From a virus: a DNA stretch of 36,445 bases. The notes below the pieces were generated by a model. It was not told the origin of the DNA, searched no databases, and saw nothing but the letters and a program-made list of their open reading frames with translations. The position numbers were made by a program, and so were the translations under genes. Each line of letters starts with the position of its first letter. The first letter of the stretch is position 1. Shown one piece after another: positions 22,517 to 29,941 of this stretch. Location of the stretch: IMG/VR virus record IMGVR_UViG_3300021197_001846, positions 1-36,445 of that record. One strand, written 5' to 3'.

Positions 22517-22893
22517 TGAGTACAGTAATTAATGGATCAAAGCAGAATGAAGTAGATGAGTTAGTATCTCTTTCTAATGATATGTATGAGAATATCTTTA
22601 AGGTTAATCTTATAGATACAAATGGCACAGATTTATACTTCTACAATCTACTTAATAAGGTTGTCTTTCCTGATGATATCTCAGATGACGTTGTAGCTAC
22701 TATTACACTTCAAAATGATATGCCATGGACAACATTATCTTATCAGCTGTATGGTACAATTAATTTGTGGTGGACAGTTTACCTTTTGAATAAACCTGAC
22801 TATATATTTAAGGCACAAGCTGCTACTGAGTACAAGTACATTAAGCCAGGTGCTATGGGTGCAGTACTTCAACAAATTACAATTAACAAATAA
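22516..22893 (+). CDS. 53: Baseplate wedge protein (gp53-like)
   Basis: 125 aa from ATG 22516, overlapping the previous stop as TGATG; a GTG at 22513 is less likely. T4 gp53 is 196 aa, so this is a short version. MPWTTLSYQLYGTINLWWTV (about 74-93) is the hallmark: W-xx-LSYxLYG-xxxxWW, followed by LLNKP, as in LysM-like gp53 proteins. In T4, gp53 joins wedges to the hub. It is part of the coupled run tape measure-gp48-gp53. Confidence 0.75.
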   Translation: MSTVINGSKQNEVDELVSLSNDMYENIFKVNLIDTNGTDLYFYNLLNKVVFPDDISDDVVATITLQNDMPWTTLSYQLYGTINLWWTVYLLNKPDYIFKAQAATEYKYIKPGAMGAVLQQITINK

Positions 22894-22896
22894 ATC

Positions 22897-25287
22897 ATGG
22901 TAGTATACGGAAATAATCTTCATGAGAAGTTGCAGGGGCTTGCTATAAGTAGAGATTACTTAAAGTATAATACTCCTTTCTGTGACCTTGTTGATGCCCC
23001 TGAATGGCAGGTTGATATCAATCTTGCCCTAGACTTTAATAGTGCAATCAATGGTAATGAAGATGCTGCTACTAAGTTTGTACAGGACCTTACTCTCAAC
23101 TCCAGTGTATTAGACTCTTCAACAATTGAATTCTACATTCATAAGATAACTTATAACCCAATCTTCTCTTCTGCTATTAAAGAGATGAGAATTAGATGGG
23201 ATAACCTCGATGGTATTGATGATGATTTTCAAAAGACTCTTAAAGATGCTCTTAAGGATTGCTTAAACTCTCCTTGTAATTTATTCCAAGAGACGTCTGA
23301 TAGTATGGGTCGTATGGCTCAGTCAGCTTCTACTAAGACGTCAGATAATTCTATGGGCTCTTTAGTATTTAGAGAAGGTAGTACAGCTGGTCAAGGTGAT
23401 GATGTAGATAATAATCCTTCAACATCTATCTCTAATATGATTGATGGTATGGATCAGACCATTACTAATAAGATACCAGGTATCTTTAAGGATGCTTTCA
23501 CAGAGGTAGTAGCTATAGCTAATAAGTCATTTGAAAATACTCAAGATGTATTAGCTGGTAAGAAGAACTTAGAGGACTTTGCAACTCAAGCACAACAAGG
23601 TAAATCATTTAGAGATCCAGCTAAATCATTTAGATATAGTCCTGATGTTAAATCTTATTTTGATTACTCAGCTGCTTCTTCTAATGTATTAGCTAAGATC
23701 AAAGAGGATATTGGTGGTTGCTTTAATAGATTTGAGTTTAAATATAGATATAATCCTTATGAGAATAACATGTCTCGTCCTATTGGTACAAAAGTAAGTG
23801 CTGTTAATGGTAAGAGGTATGATTCTAATGCTACTGGTACTCCTGATAGATCAGGTCAATCCAATAGTTATAAATTAGATAAACAGACCACTACAAGTAA
23901 TGCTGGAGACAATCTTAGATCTAACACTATTACATTAGGTAAGGGTATATCCTCCGGTGACGTTAAAGTATCTAAGTCATATATTCTTGATGGAAAGACA
24001 GCATCTAACAGACAGAACTACTCTGTATTCTCTTCTCTTATTGATGAGAAGACAAAGACCTTATGGTATGAGTCGTATAATGCTACTCCTGATGATGAGT
24101 TAACTCTTCAAGGTGTTGCTAATGTTGGTCAGAACTACCGTATTGGTACATCCACATTTGGTCGTGATAAAGACTTTATTAAACGCGCTCTCAATAATGA
24201 AGAGATATCACTACAAGAGAAACAAAAGTATGGTACTACCACTCAACCTGGTAACTACGCTGCACAATTTAAGCATCAGCTTGATGATGAAGGTATGGAG
24301 ACTCTCTTCAATACACCGGAGACTAATATTGTTAATGATGGTGTTGCTATTAGTAAAGCTCTATTCAGAGAGTTTGTAAATGATCCATCTATTGGGGTAG
24401 GTAGCTCTACCTATAAAGGCCCACAAATAGCTAATGAGTTCTTTGTTGCAGCAAGACCTGCTAAAGCATCAAAAGGAAGATCACGTGAGTTTAAGTATTA
24501 TAAGGTTATCGATAGTAATCAGCAAGACAAGCTTAACGTTGACTTTACTGTTGGTGCTTGGAGTCACTTTCTTGAGTCATACGGTTATGGTGAGCTAACT
24601 GCTGCTTCTTCAGGTGCTGCTAGAAGACGTCCTATTGATGATACATCATGGAGTAGGGTGCAGAAGATCTTTACTGAAGATATTGGCGGTCCTATGGAAA
24701 TTAGAATTTGTACTGGACCACTTGAGGATATTAAAGCTGCTATTAACGAAGATACGACAGTTGTAACTGCTGAAGAGACAGAGGATGCATTTGACAAACT
24801 CTTTGGAACTGTGGATGGTGAGGTGCCAGGTGCTTCTACTGCAAATGCTAATGTTGTTTATGAACTTGGTGGTGCAACTCGTAACCAACCTATTCAACCT
24901 AAGCTTGCTAAGATACTTGAACAGGCGAGTGCTGCATTCGATTATAAGATTGTAGTGTTCTCAGGCGGTCAAGATGTAAAGGGACAAGGTACAAGACGAA
25001 CTGGTTCAACTAGACATGATAGAGGTTATGCTGCTGACATTAGAGTATATACACCTGATGGTACTAGATTGAGCTCAGAGAATTCAGCTCATCATGTTAA
25101 GTTAGCTATATTTGCTAAACAATGTAAGATGTTAGGTATGGAAAGCTTCGGTTCAGGTCCAGGCTATATGGGTGGTAATCACCATGTTGACATTGCAATT
25201 AGTGCTGGTCAAGGAACTGCTACTGTATGGGGTGTAGGTGGCAGAAGTGCTAATACACCTAAATGGTTGAGAGACGCTTTCGTTTAA
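22897..25287 (+). CDS. Baseplate protein with C-terminal M15 peptidase domain
   Basis: 796 aa. Residues 1-640 are of unknown fold with long Ser/Asn/Gly-rich linkers (about 130-190 and 300-350) and look like a structural baseplate or hub part. From about 645 an M15 (D-Ala-D-Ala carboxypeptidase/VanY) domain follows: FDYKIVVFSGGQD, then STRHDRGYAAD with zinc ligands His707 and Asp714, and GNHHVDIAIS with zinc ligand His763 and catalytic acid Asp765. The whole zinc site is present. It should cut peptide bonds in peptidoglycan during infection, taking the place of the gp5 lysozyme of T4. The gene follows gp53 by 3 nt and converges with the gene at 25284. Confidence 0.8.
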   Translation: MVVYGNNLHEKLQGLAISRDYLKYNTPFCDLVDAPEWQVDINLALDFNSAINGNEDAATKFVQDLTLNSSVLDSSTIEFYIHKITYNPIFSSAIKEMRIRWDNLDGIDDDFQKTLKDALKDCLNSPCNLFQETSDSMGRMAQSASTKTSDNSMGSLVFREGSTAGQGDDVDNNPSTSISNMIDGMDQTITNKIPGIFKDAFTEVVAIANKSFENTQDVLAGKKNLEDFATQAQQGKSFRDPAKSFRYSPDVKSYFDYSAASSNVLAKIKEDIGGCFNRFEFKYRYNPYENNMSRPIGTKVSAVNGKRYDSNATGTPDRSGQSNSYKLDKQTTTSNAGDNLRSNTITLGKGISSGDVKVSKSYILDGKTASNRQNYSVFSSLIDEKTKTLWYESYNATPDDELTLQGVANVGQNYRIGTSTFGRDKDFIKRALNNEEISLQEKQKYGTTTQPGNYAAQFKHQLDDEGMETLFNTPETNIVNDGVAISKALFREFVNDPSIGVGSSTYKGPQIANEFFVAARPAKASKGRSREFKYYKVIDSNQQDKLNVDFTVGAWSHFLESYGYGELTAASSGAARRRPIDDTSWSRVQKIFTEDIGGPMEIRICTGPLEDIKAAINEDTTVVTAEETEDAFDKLFGTVDGEVPGASTANANVVYELGGATRNQPIQPKLAKILEQASAAFDYKIVVFSGGQDVKGQGTRRTGSTRHDRGYAADIRVYTPDGTRLSSENSAHHVKLAIFAKQCKMLGMESFGSGPGYMGGNHHVDIAISAGQGTATVWGVGGRSANTPKWLRDAFV

Positions 25288-25787
25288 ATATCAATAACGT
25301 CTTCACCCTTTTTATCAGCTTCTGGCTCAGGAGCCTTCAACATGGCCTCCATAAGCTCTTCACGAGACATTACAAGCTTTGTCTGATTATCAGCTAGGTT
25401 GAGTTGCTTCTTAGAGTCAATATCCATCTCCTTGAGCTCTTTACGTGCTTCATTATTAGCTTTGTTAGCATGAATCTTCTGCATTGTCTCAATTGAGCTA
25501 TTTGCAGATCTCATAAGCTCAGCCAAGGAAGCAACATCTCTGTTCTCTGGTGCAGATGAGATATAGTCTTTAACATTATCAACAGCATCTAGAGTAGTAT
25601 CAATAAGCTTAGCAGTCTTCTTAATAAGATACTCTTCAAGCTCTTCAACTTCAGGAATCTCTTCTTTAGACTTCTCTTGCCTAGTAATGGAGTGATGTTG
25701 TGTAGTCAATTGAGATAGGATGTCATCAACTGCACCATCAACTTCATTACCTCCATTAGGGTCAAATGCTGGATCATACTTTTCCAT
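25284..25787 (-). CDS. Possible terminase small subunit (gp16-like)
   Basis: 167 aa; T4 gp16 is 164. The protein is almost all helical: LEEYLIKKTAKLIDTTLDAV, then NRDVASLAELMRSANSSIE (residues about 83-101) and a helix ending in TKLVMSREELMEAMLKA. A helical core with a coiled coil and a short acidic tail (KKGEDVIDI) is what small terminases of this group look like, but there is no diagnostic motif. A scaffold or other helical assembly protein is possible. The start at 25787 is 5 nt after a late box; ATGs at 25793 and 25820 are less likely. Its stop overlaps that of the M15 gene. Confidence 0.4.
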   Translation of the reverse strand: MEKYDPAFDPNGGNEVDGAVDDILSQLTTQHHSITRQEKSKEEIPEVEELEEYLIKKTAKLIDTTLDAVDNVKDYISSAPENRDVASLAELMRSANSSIETMQKIHANKANNEARKELKEMDIDSKKQLNLADNQTKLVMSREELMEAMLKAPEPEADKKGEDVIDI

Positions 25788-25792
25788 ATACA

Positions 25793-25800
25793 TATTTAAT
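25793..25800 (-). promoter_or_regulatory. Late promoter box ATTAAATA
   Basis: Minus strand ATTAAATA, TGTAT, ATG 25787 (5-nt gap). Confidence 0.6.
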
Positions 25801-25827
25801 CTACAAACATTACTTTGCAACCTTTAG

Positions 25828-25855
25828 TTGATTATTGCCATTCTTATGCCATAAT
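25828..25855 (+). promoter_or_regulatory. Sigma70-like promoter (TTGATT-N16-CATAAT)
   Basis: AGTTGATTATTG, 16 nt between hexamers, CATAAT, 8 nt, ATG 25864. It is divergent from the late box at 25793. Confidence 0.5.
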
Positions 25856-25863
25856 ATGATTAT

Positions 25864-26286
25864 ATGTTACTACAATTTGAAAAGACTCATGTAGACGCTG
25901 TGCTACCTGGTAAGAATCATGATAGTGATACTGGTATGGATGTTACCTGTATTGAGGACTTTACTATTCCAGCTAACGGCTCTGCTGTAGTTGGTGTTGG
26001 ACTTAAGTTTGCCTTTATTCAGCCTGGATATTGGGTTAAGGTTGAAGGACGTTCTGGTCTTGGCTTTAAGCATGGTATTATGCCTCATCCTGGTATCATT
26101 GATAGTGGCTATCGTGGTGATGCTGGCGTTAAGCTTTATAACCTGACTGATAAAGATTACGAAGGTAAGGCTGGTGACCGTATTGCTCAGTTTGTTGTAT
26201 ATACTAACCATGATGTTATTGTTACTGAAGGTGAAGTAGTTGACTCTGATAGAGGTGAGAAGGGCTTCGGATCATCTGGTAAGTAA
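25864..26286 (+). CDS. dut: dUTP diphosphatase (dUTPase)
   Basis: 140 aa, the normal length of a trimeric dUTPase subunit. All five motifs are present: DTGMDV (22-27), GRSG (62-65), GIIDSGYRGD (77-86, catalytic Asp80 and uracil-stacking Tyr83), GDRIAQ (104-109) and RGEKGFGSSG (130-139). It hydrolyses dUTP to dUMP and pyrophosphate, keeping uracil out of phage DNA and feeding dTMP synthesis. It has a host-type promoter and is followed by the clamp loader, so these two form an early or middle replication pair between tail genes. Confidence 0.95.
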   Translation: MLLQFEKTHVDAVLPGKNHDSDTGMDVTCIEDFTIPANGSAVVGVGLKFAFIQPGYWVKVEGRSGLGFKHGIMPHPGIIDSGYRGDAGVKLYNLTDKDYEGKAGDRIAQFVVYTNHDVIVTEGEVVDSDRGEKGFGSSGK

Positions 26287-26302
26287 GGAACACTTGTATA
26301 AT
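26285..26302 (+). promoter_or_regulatory. AAGGAAC-N5-TATAAT promoter motif, copy 5
   Basis: AAGGAAC merging with the dut stop, ACTTG, TATAAT, then 5 nt to ATG 26308. It is the only plus-strand copy. Confidence 0.6.
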
Positions 26303-26307
26303 TAGTT

Positions 26308-27234
26308 ATGGTAGATTTTGATAAGATTTGGGTTGAGAAGTATCGTCCTGCTAAGCTAGATGATCTTATTCTCGACGAAGGTTCTCTTAGAGTTGTTAGT
26401 CAGTTTAAGGATGAGATTCCTAACTTGCTATTCGTAGGAAGTCCTGGTACCGGTAAGACTACTCTTGCTCGTATCATTGTTAATGATATTCTAGGATGCA
26501 ACTTCCTATACATTAATGCTTCTGATGAGTCTGGTATTGATGTCATTAGACATAACATTACTAACTTCGCTCAGACCAAGTCATTTGATGGTGGTATTAA
26601 GGTAGTAGTTCTAGATGAGGCTGATGGACTCACCCCTCAGGCACAGGCTGCGCTACGCAATACTATGGAGACGTACGCTAAGTACTGTCGCTTTATTCTT
26701 ACTGCTAACTACAAGCATAAGATTATTCCAGCTCTTCAGTCAAGATGTCAATCAATCGATCTTAAACCTGAGATCAAGCAAGCAGCTAAACGTTGCTTCA
26801 ATATATTAAAAACAGAAAACGTAACAGTAAGTGATGAACAGAAAATTAAATTTGGTCAGTTGGTTAAAAGAACATTCCCTGACCTCCGAAAGACTATCAA
26901 CGAGCTCCAAAAGTCGGTTGTTGATGGGGAGTTGTATATTGATAGCAGCGGGAGTGACAGTGAACTTCTTAAGGCAGTCACGGAAGGACTCAAAGAAGAC
27001 TCGATTAAGGTAAGAAGATATCTTATCGAGAATGAAGATCGCTTCCAAGGTGACTATGATACTCTTCTCGCTAACCTACTTGACTACCTTTATGAGCAGC
27101 CTATTGATGAGTTCAAGAAGAAGCAGATGATTACTATCATTGCTGATCATTTATATAAGTCTGCCTTTATCGTCGATAAAGAAATCAATGCTTTTGCTTG
27201 TATAGTTGCTTTAGAATTAGCTCTTAAAGCATAA
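26308..27234 (+). CDS. 44: Sliding clamp loader subunit (gp44-like AAA+ ATPase)
   Basis: 308 aa; T4 gp44 is 319. WVEKYRPAKLDDLIL (8-22) is the typical start of clamp loader subunits. Walker A is GSPGTGKTT (44-52), Walker B VLDEAD (101-106), and the arginine finger is in SRCQ (145-148). It loads the gp45 sliding clamp onto primed DNA with ATP. The C-terminal third is the helical collar domain. In T4 it works with gp62, whose gene normally follows; here no such gene follows within the window, and a late gene begins 8 nt downstream. Confidence 0.93.
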   Translation: MVDFDKIWVEKYRPAKLDDLILDEGSLRVVSQFKDEIPNLLFVGSPGTGKTTLARIIVNDILGCNFLYINASDESGIDVIRHNITNFAQTKSFDGGIKVVVLDEADGLTPQAQAALRNTMETYAKYCRFILTANYKHKIIPALQSRCQSIDLKPEIKQAAKRCFNILKTENVTVSDEQKIKFGQLVKRTFPDLRKTINELQKSVVDGELYIDSSGSDSELLKAVTEGLKEDSIKVRRYLIENEDRFQGDYDTLLANLLDYLYEQPIDEFKKKQMITIIADHLYKSAFIVDKEINAFACIVALELALKA

Positions 27235-27237
27235 ATA
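27230..27237 (+). promoter_or_regulatory. Late promoter box CATAAATA
   Basis: CATAAATA overlapping the clamp loader stop codon, TATAC, ATG 27243 (5-nt gap). Confidence 0.6.
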
Positions 27238-27242
27238 TATAC

Positions 27243-28130
27243 ATGAAGTTTGACGACTCCTTCGATAAGTACATGAGCCTCTATAATGAGGCAAAGGAAG
27301 CTCCAAAAGGTAAGCATTACGATAAAGCTGGCAGACTCCAGTCAGGTGATGCTGATTCAGATGGTCGAGGCGGTCCTAAGTTCCGTTCAGATCCTACTTA
27401 TAAGAATCCTAACGAAAACGAAGAAGGTAAGAAGAAAAAGGGTCTTACAGGTCTTGCTTTGCTTGCTCAACAAGAGCAGGGTGAAAAGATTGGTAGAGAT
27501 GGTAAAGGTTTAGGTCCTGACTCTAGAGAAGAGAAGTCAGAAGATAATGAAACAGCTAAGAAAGTTGCTAAGGTAGCTGGTAAAGCTATTAAAGGTACTG
27601 CTAAGTTGGCTGGTAAGTCTGCATTAGCTTTTGCTGATTACATGACTGGTGGTGATGTAAGTAAGGGTATTGATTTTGTTAAGAGTTCATATGAAGACTG
27701 CGAGACATGTGGTTGTGAAGAGAAGCCAGAGTATGGTCACTTAGATGATACTTACTCTAACTACATTGATCAGTATAAAGAGCCTGCTGAAGATGCTGAA
27801 GGTAAGCGTTGTGACTATGTTCCTTGTGAAGATGGTGAAGCAGGTTGTGAGTGTGGTAATTGCCCTGATTGTATGCCCGCAGAAGATGGTGAGAGAGTAG
27901 ACAAAGATCGTATGAAGTGTAATAAGCCTCGTCGTACATCTGGTGGTTCTAAGAAGTTTGTTGTTAAGGCTTGTGAGAATGGTAAAGAGAAGGTTGTTCG
28001 CTTTGGTGATCCAAACATGAAGATCAAGAAGAGCAATCCCAAGCGTCGTAAGTCTTTCAGAGCACGTCATAAGTGCGACCAGAAGAAGAGTAAGTTCTCT
28101 GCTGGTTACTGGAGCTGTAAGAAGTGGTAA
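27243..28130 (+). CDS. Cys-rich late protein with conserved basic C-terminal module
   Basis: 295 aa. The N-terminus MKFDDSFDKYMSLYNEAKEA is followed by a charged linker, an Ala/Lys/Gly helix (AKKVAKVAGKAIKGTAKLAG, about 104-123), and a Cys cluster (CETCGCEE, then CDYVPCEDGEAGCECGNCPDC, ten Cys within about 60 residues) that could bind zinc. The last 60 residues, with KEKVVRFGDP, RRKSFRARHKCD and AGYWSCKKW, form a basic module that I have met in other marine T4-like phage proteins of unknown function. A late box 5 nt before the ATG suggests a virion or DNA-associated role. No function is claimed. Confidence 0.65.
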   Translation: MKFDDSFDKYMSLYNEAKEAPKGKHYDKAGRLQSGDADSDGRGGPKFRSDPTYKNPNENEEGKKKKGLTGLALLAQQEQGEKIGRDGKGLGPDSREEKSEDNETAKKVAKVAGKAIKGTAKLAGKSALAFADYMTGGDVSKGIDFVKSSYEDCETCGCEEKPEYGHLDDTYSNYIDQYKEPAEDAEGKRCDYVPCEDGEAGCECGNCPDCMPAEDGERVDKDRMKCNKPRRTSGGSKKFVVKACENGKEKVVRFGDPNMKIKKSNPKRRKSFRARHKCDQKKSKFSAGYWSCKKW

Positions 28131-28131
28131 T

Positions 28132-28458
28132 ATGAAAACCTTTAAAGAGTTCTTTACTGAAGGCCTGTGGGCTAATATCAACGCTAAGAAGAAGCGTGGA
28201 GGTAAGAGTGCTCGTAAAGGTAGTAAAGCCTATAAGGCAGCTAAGAAAGCTGGTGATAAGCTTAATAAGAGTAAGCACTCTGATGAAGAGTGTCATTGCG
28301 ATGAGGATGCTGAGAGTAGTCCAGGTCGTGTAAAGCGTGCAGGTGCTAGTTGTAGAGGATCTGTAACAGAGCTACGTAAGAGAGCTAAGAAGTACGGTGG
28401 TGAGAAAGGTAAAATGTATCACTGGTGTGCTAATATGAAGTCTGGGAAGAAGAAGTAA
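28132..28458 (+). CDS. Small basic protein with Cys/His C-terminal module
   Basis: 108 aa, strongly basic. MKTFKEFFTEGLWANINAKK is a start common to small proteins of marine T4-like phages, followed by Lys/Ser-rich sequence, a short acidic Cys/His patch (SDEECHCDED) and a C-terminal module with SPGRVKRAGASCRGSVTELR and MYHWCANMKSGKKK. The Cys and His could bind a metal and the Lys content suits nucleic-acid contact, but function is unknown. It starts 1 nt after the previous stop, so the two genes are probably co-expressed and may work together. Confidence 0.65.
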   Translation: MKTFKEFFTEGLWANINAKKKRGGKSARKGSKAYKAAKKAGDKLNKSKHSDEECHCDEDAESSPGRVKRAGASCRGSVTELRKRAKKYGGEKGKMYHWCANMKSGKKK

Positions 28459-28465
28459 ATAAAGT

Positions 28466-28511
28466 ATACACTTCTATTGTAATCTACCGGTAGGTGATTA
28501 AATAAGTGTAT
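28466..28511. repeat. Centred dyad: 8-bp arms around a 10-bp palindrome
   Basis: ATACACTT, N10, CTACCGGTAG, N10, AAGTGTAT. The outer arms are exact reverse complements and equidistant from the centre of the perfect inner palindrome. The right arm overlaps the late box end and start codon of the 28510 gene. It could be an operator or recombination site; chance is not excluded. Confidence 0.4.
28497..28504 (+). promoter_or_regulatory. Late promoter box ATTAAATA
   Basis: ATTAAATA, AGTGT, ATG 28510 (5-nt gap), inside the dyad at 28466-28511. Confidence 0.6.
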
Positions 28512-29895
28512 GGTTAAAACACTTAATACTGAGTTTCCAGTAGAGCATTGTAATGATAACGTTAATATCATCTATGTTGAGTCACTTAATAACGTCTATA
28601 AAGACCTCTACCATGCTACTACAAATGGTGAGAAGTCGGTATTGAAGGCTATTGAAGAGGGTGATGATTTTATTGTAGCATCAACACAGCTCACTATTAA
28701 GGGTAAGACTTCAAAGCAGCTTGTAAGGGTTGAGGAAGGTACGGCTCCAAGAGTTTGTCTCAGTGACAGTCTCTATAGTGTTATTGAAGAGGCAAATAAA
28801 GCAGCTGAAGTAAAGGTTGTTGAGGAAAATAAAGCTGCTAAGCAAGCAAAGACCGATGCTGTAACAAACCTTATTGTAGGAGCACTCGATCAGCAAGTTA
28901 AAGCAATAGCTGAGAAGGCTAAGATGGATTTTGATGAGGTTGTAGAGGAAAGTAATAAAAGAGTAGAAGATGCTAAGAGTAAAGTAACTAAGGAAGAGGT
29001 TATTAAAGAAGATGGAGTAGTTGTTGAGAAGGCTGAAGAAGCACATGTAGAGGTTCAAGAGGAACTATCTGAAACAGCTAAGTATCTTGAACGCCAGCTT
29101 TTAGAAGATTACAACCCAGAGCAGGGTGATAAGGAATTCCAAGGAGACATGGTTGCTCTTAAGTCTGAGTTAGAGGCTAAGATTAAAAACCTCTTTGAAG
29201 GTCAGACAAGAGACATTCGCAAGATTGCTGAGATGTCTTCTGGTGGTGGTGGTAATGAATCACGCTCTATCCAGAATGCTACTGACATCGCTACATTGAG
29301 TGCTGATGTTGGTGAGTTTGAGAATGTTACAGTTAATCAACGTGAACAGTTTCAAGGTTATCTCGCTCTTCTATCTGGCATTTACTTTGGTGGTAGTGCT
29401 ACAACATTTAACATTCCAGTAGAAGATGTTAATACTTGGCTTGATGTTGAGCTTACTATTGATCCTGCTGGTGAGTTTGATTACCGTGTCACATCAATGA
29501 AGACAGCACAGCTTAGTGGTTATACAGGTACAGGCGCTACAGGTGATCCTATTATCTTTAGCCTAGAAGGGCTTGAGTTAACATCATCAGCTGACATTCG
29601 TGTATCAATGAGCTTTAACCCTGATGATGATGGTGGTCGACTTGATAGTAGACTAAACTTCTTCCGTCATAGTGGAACTACACCAGCCACTAACTTCCAC
29701 ATCGAAGCTTCTTCCTTAGCTATGGAATCTGGTGCTGATGAAGCTTATGCTTATACACCAGACATTAAGTTCTTCGTTGGTGATACAATCGACACAAACG
29801 GTCCGGGTGATGCTGGTCGTGTAAGCTTTCAAGTCAAGTCTGACGTTCCAGGCACAGTAACAATGAACGAAATAGCAATGTTCATCCAGAAATAA
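28510..29895 (+). CDS. Fibre-like virion protein (coiled coil plus beta C-terminus)
   Basis: 461 aa. The N-terminal 85 residues are a mixed domain (NVNIIYVESLNNVYKDLYHA). Residues about 90-240 are a long helical, Ala/Glu/Lys/Val-rich region with coiled-coil spacing (EVVEESNKRVEDAKSKVTKE). A Gly hinge (SSGGGGNESRSIQNATDIAT) leads into about 200 residues of beta-rich, Gly/Thr-rich sequence ending in GTVTMNEIAMFIQK. This head-stalk-beta layout fits a fibre or fibre-attachment protein, and the giant fibre gene starts 46 nt later. No exact T4 counterpart is evident. Confidence 0.6.
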   Translation: MVKTLNTEFPVEHCNDNVNIIYVESLNNVYKDLYHATTNGEKSVLKAIEEGDDFIVASTQLTIKGKTSKQLVRVEEGTAPRVCLSDSLYSVIEEANKAAEVKVVEENKAAKQAKTDAVTNLIVGALDQQVKAIAEKAKMDFDEVVEESNKRVEDAKSKVTKEEVIKEDGVVVEKAEEAHVEVQEELSETAKYLERQLLEDYNPEQGDKEFQGDMVALKSELEAKIKNLFEGQTRDIRKIAEMSSGGGGNESRSIQNATDIATLSADVGEFENVTVNQREQFQGYLALLSGIYFGGSATTFNIPVEDVNTWLDVELTIDPAGEFDYRVTSMKTAQLSGYTGTGATGDPIIFSLEGLELTSSADIRVSMSFNPDDDGGRLDSRLNFFRHSGTTPATNFHIEASSLAMESGADEAYAYTPDIKFFVGDTIDTNGPGDAGRVSFQVKSDVPGTVTMNEIAMFIQK

Positions 29896-29897
29896 CA

Positions 29898-29925
29898 TTG
29901 ATTTAATTTAAATTTACAATATAAT
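29898..29925 (+). promoter_or_regulatory. Sigma70-like promoter (TTGATT-N16-TATAAT)
   Basis: TTGATT, 16 nt, TATAAT, then 16 nt to ATG 29942. ATATAAAC at 29924-29931 could be a poor late box. No consensus late box precedes this gene. Confidence 0.4.
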
Positions 29926-29941
29926 ATAAACATACAATACT

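Noticed and set aside
28459-28500. Terminator after the 28132 gene
   Set aside because: The palindrome CTACCGGTAG is short and not followed by a T run.
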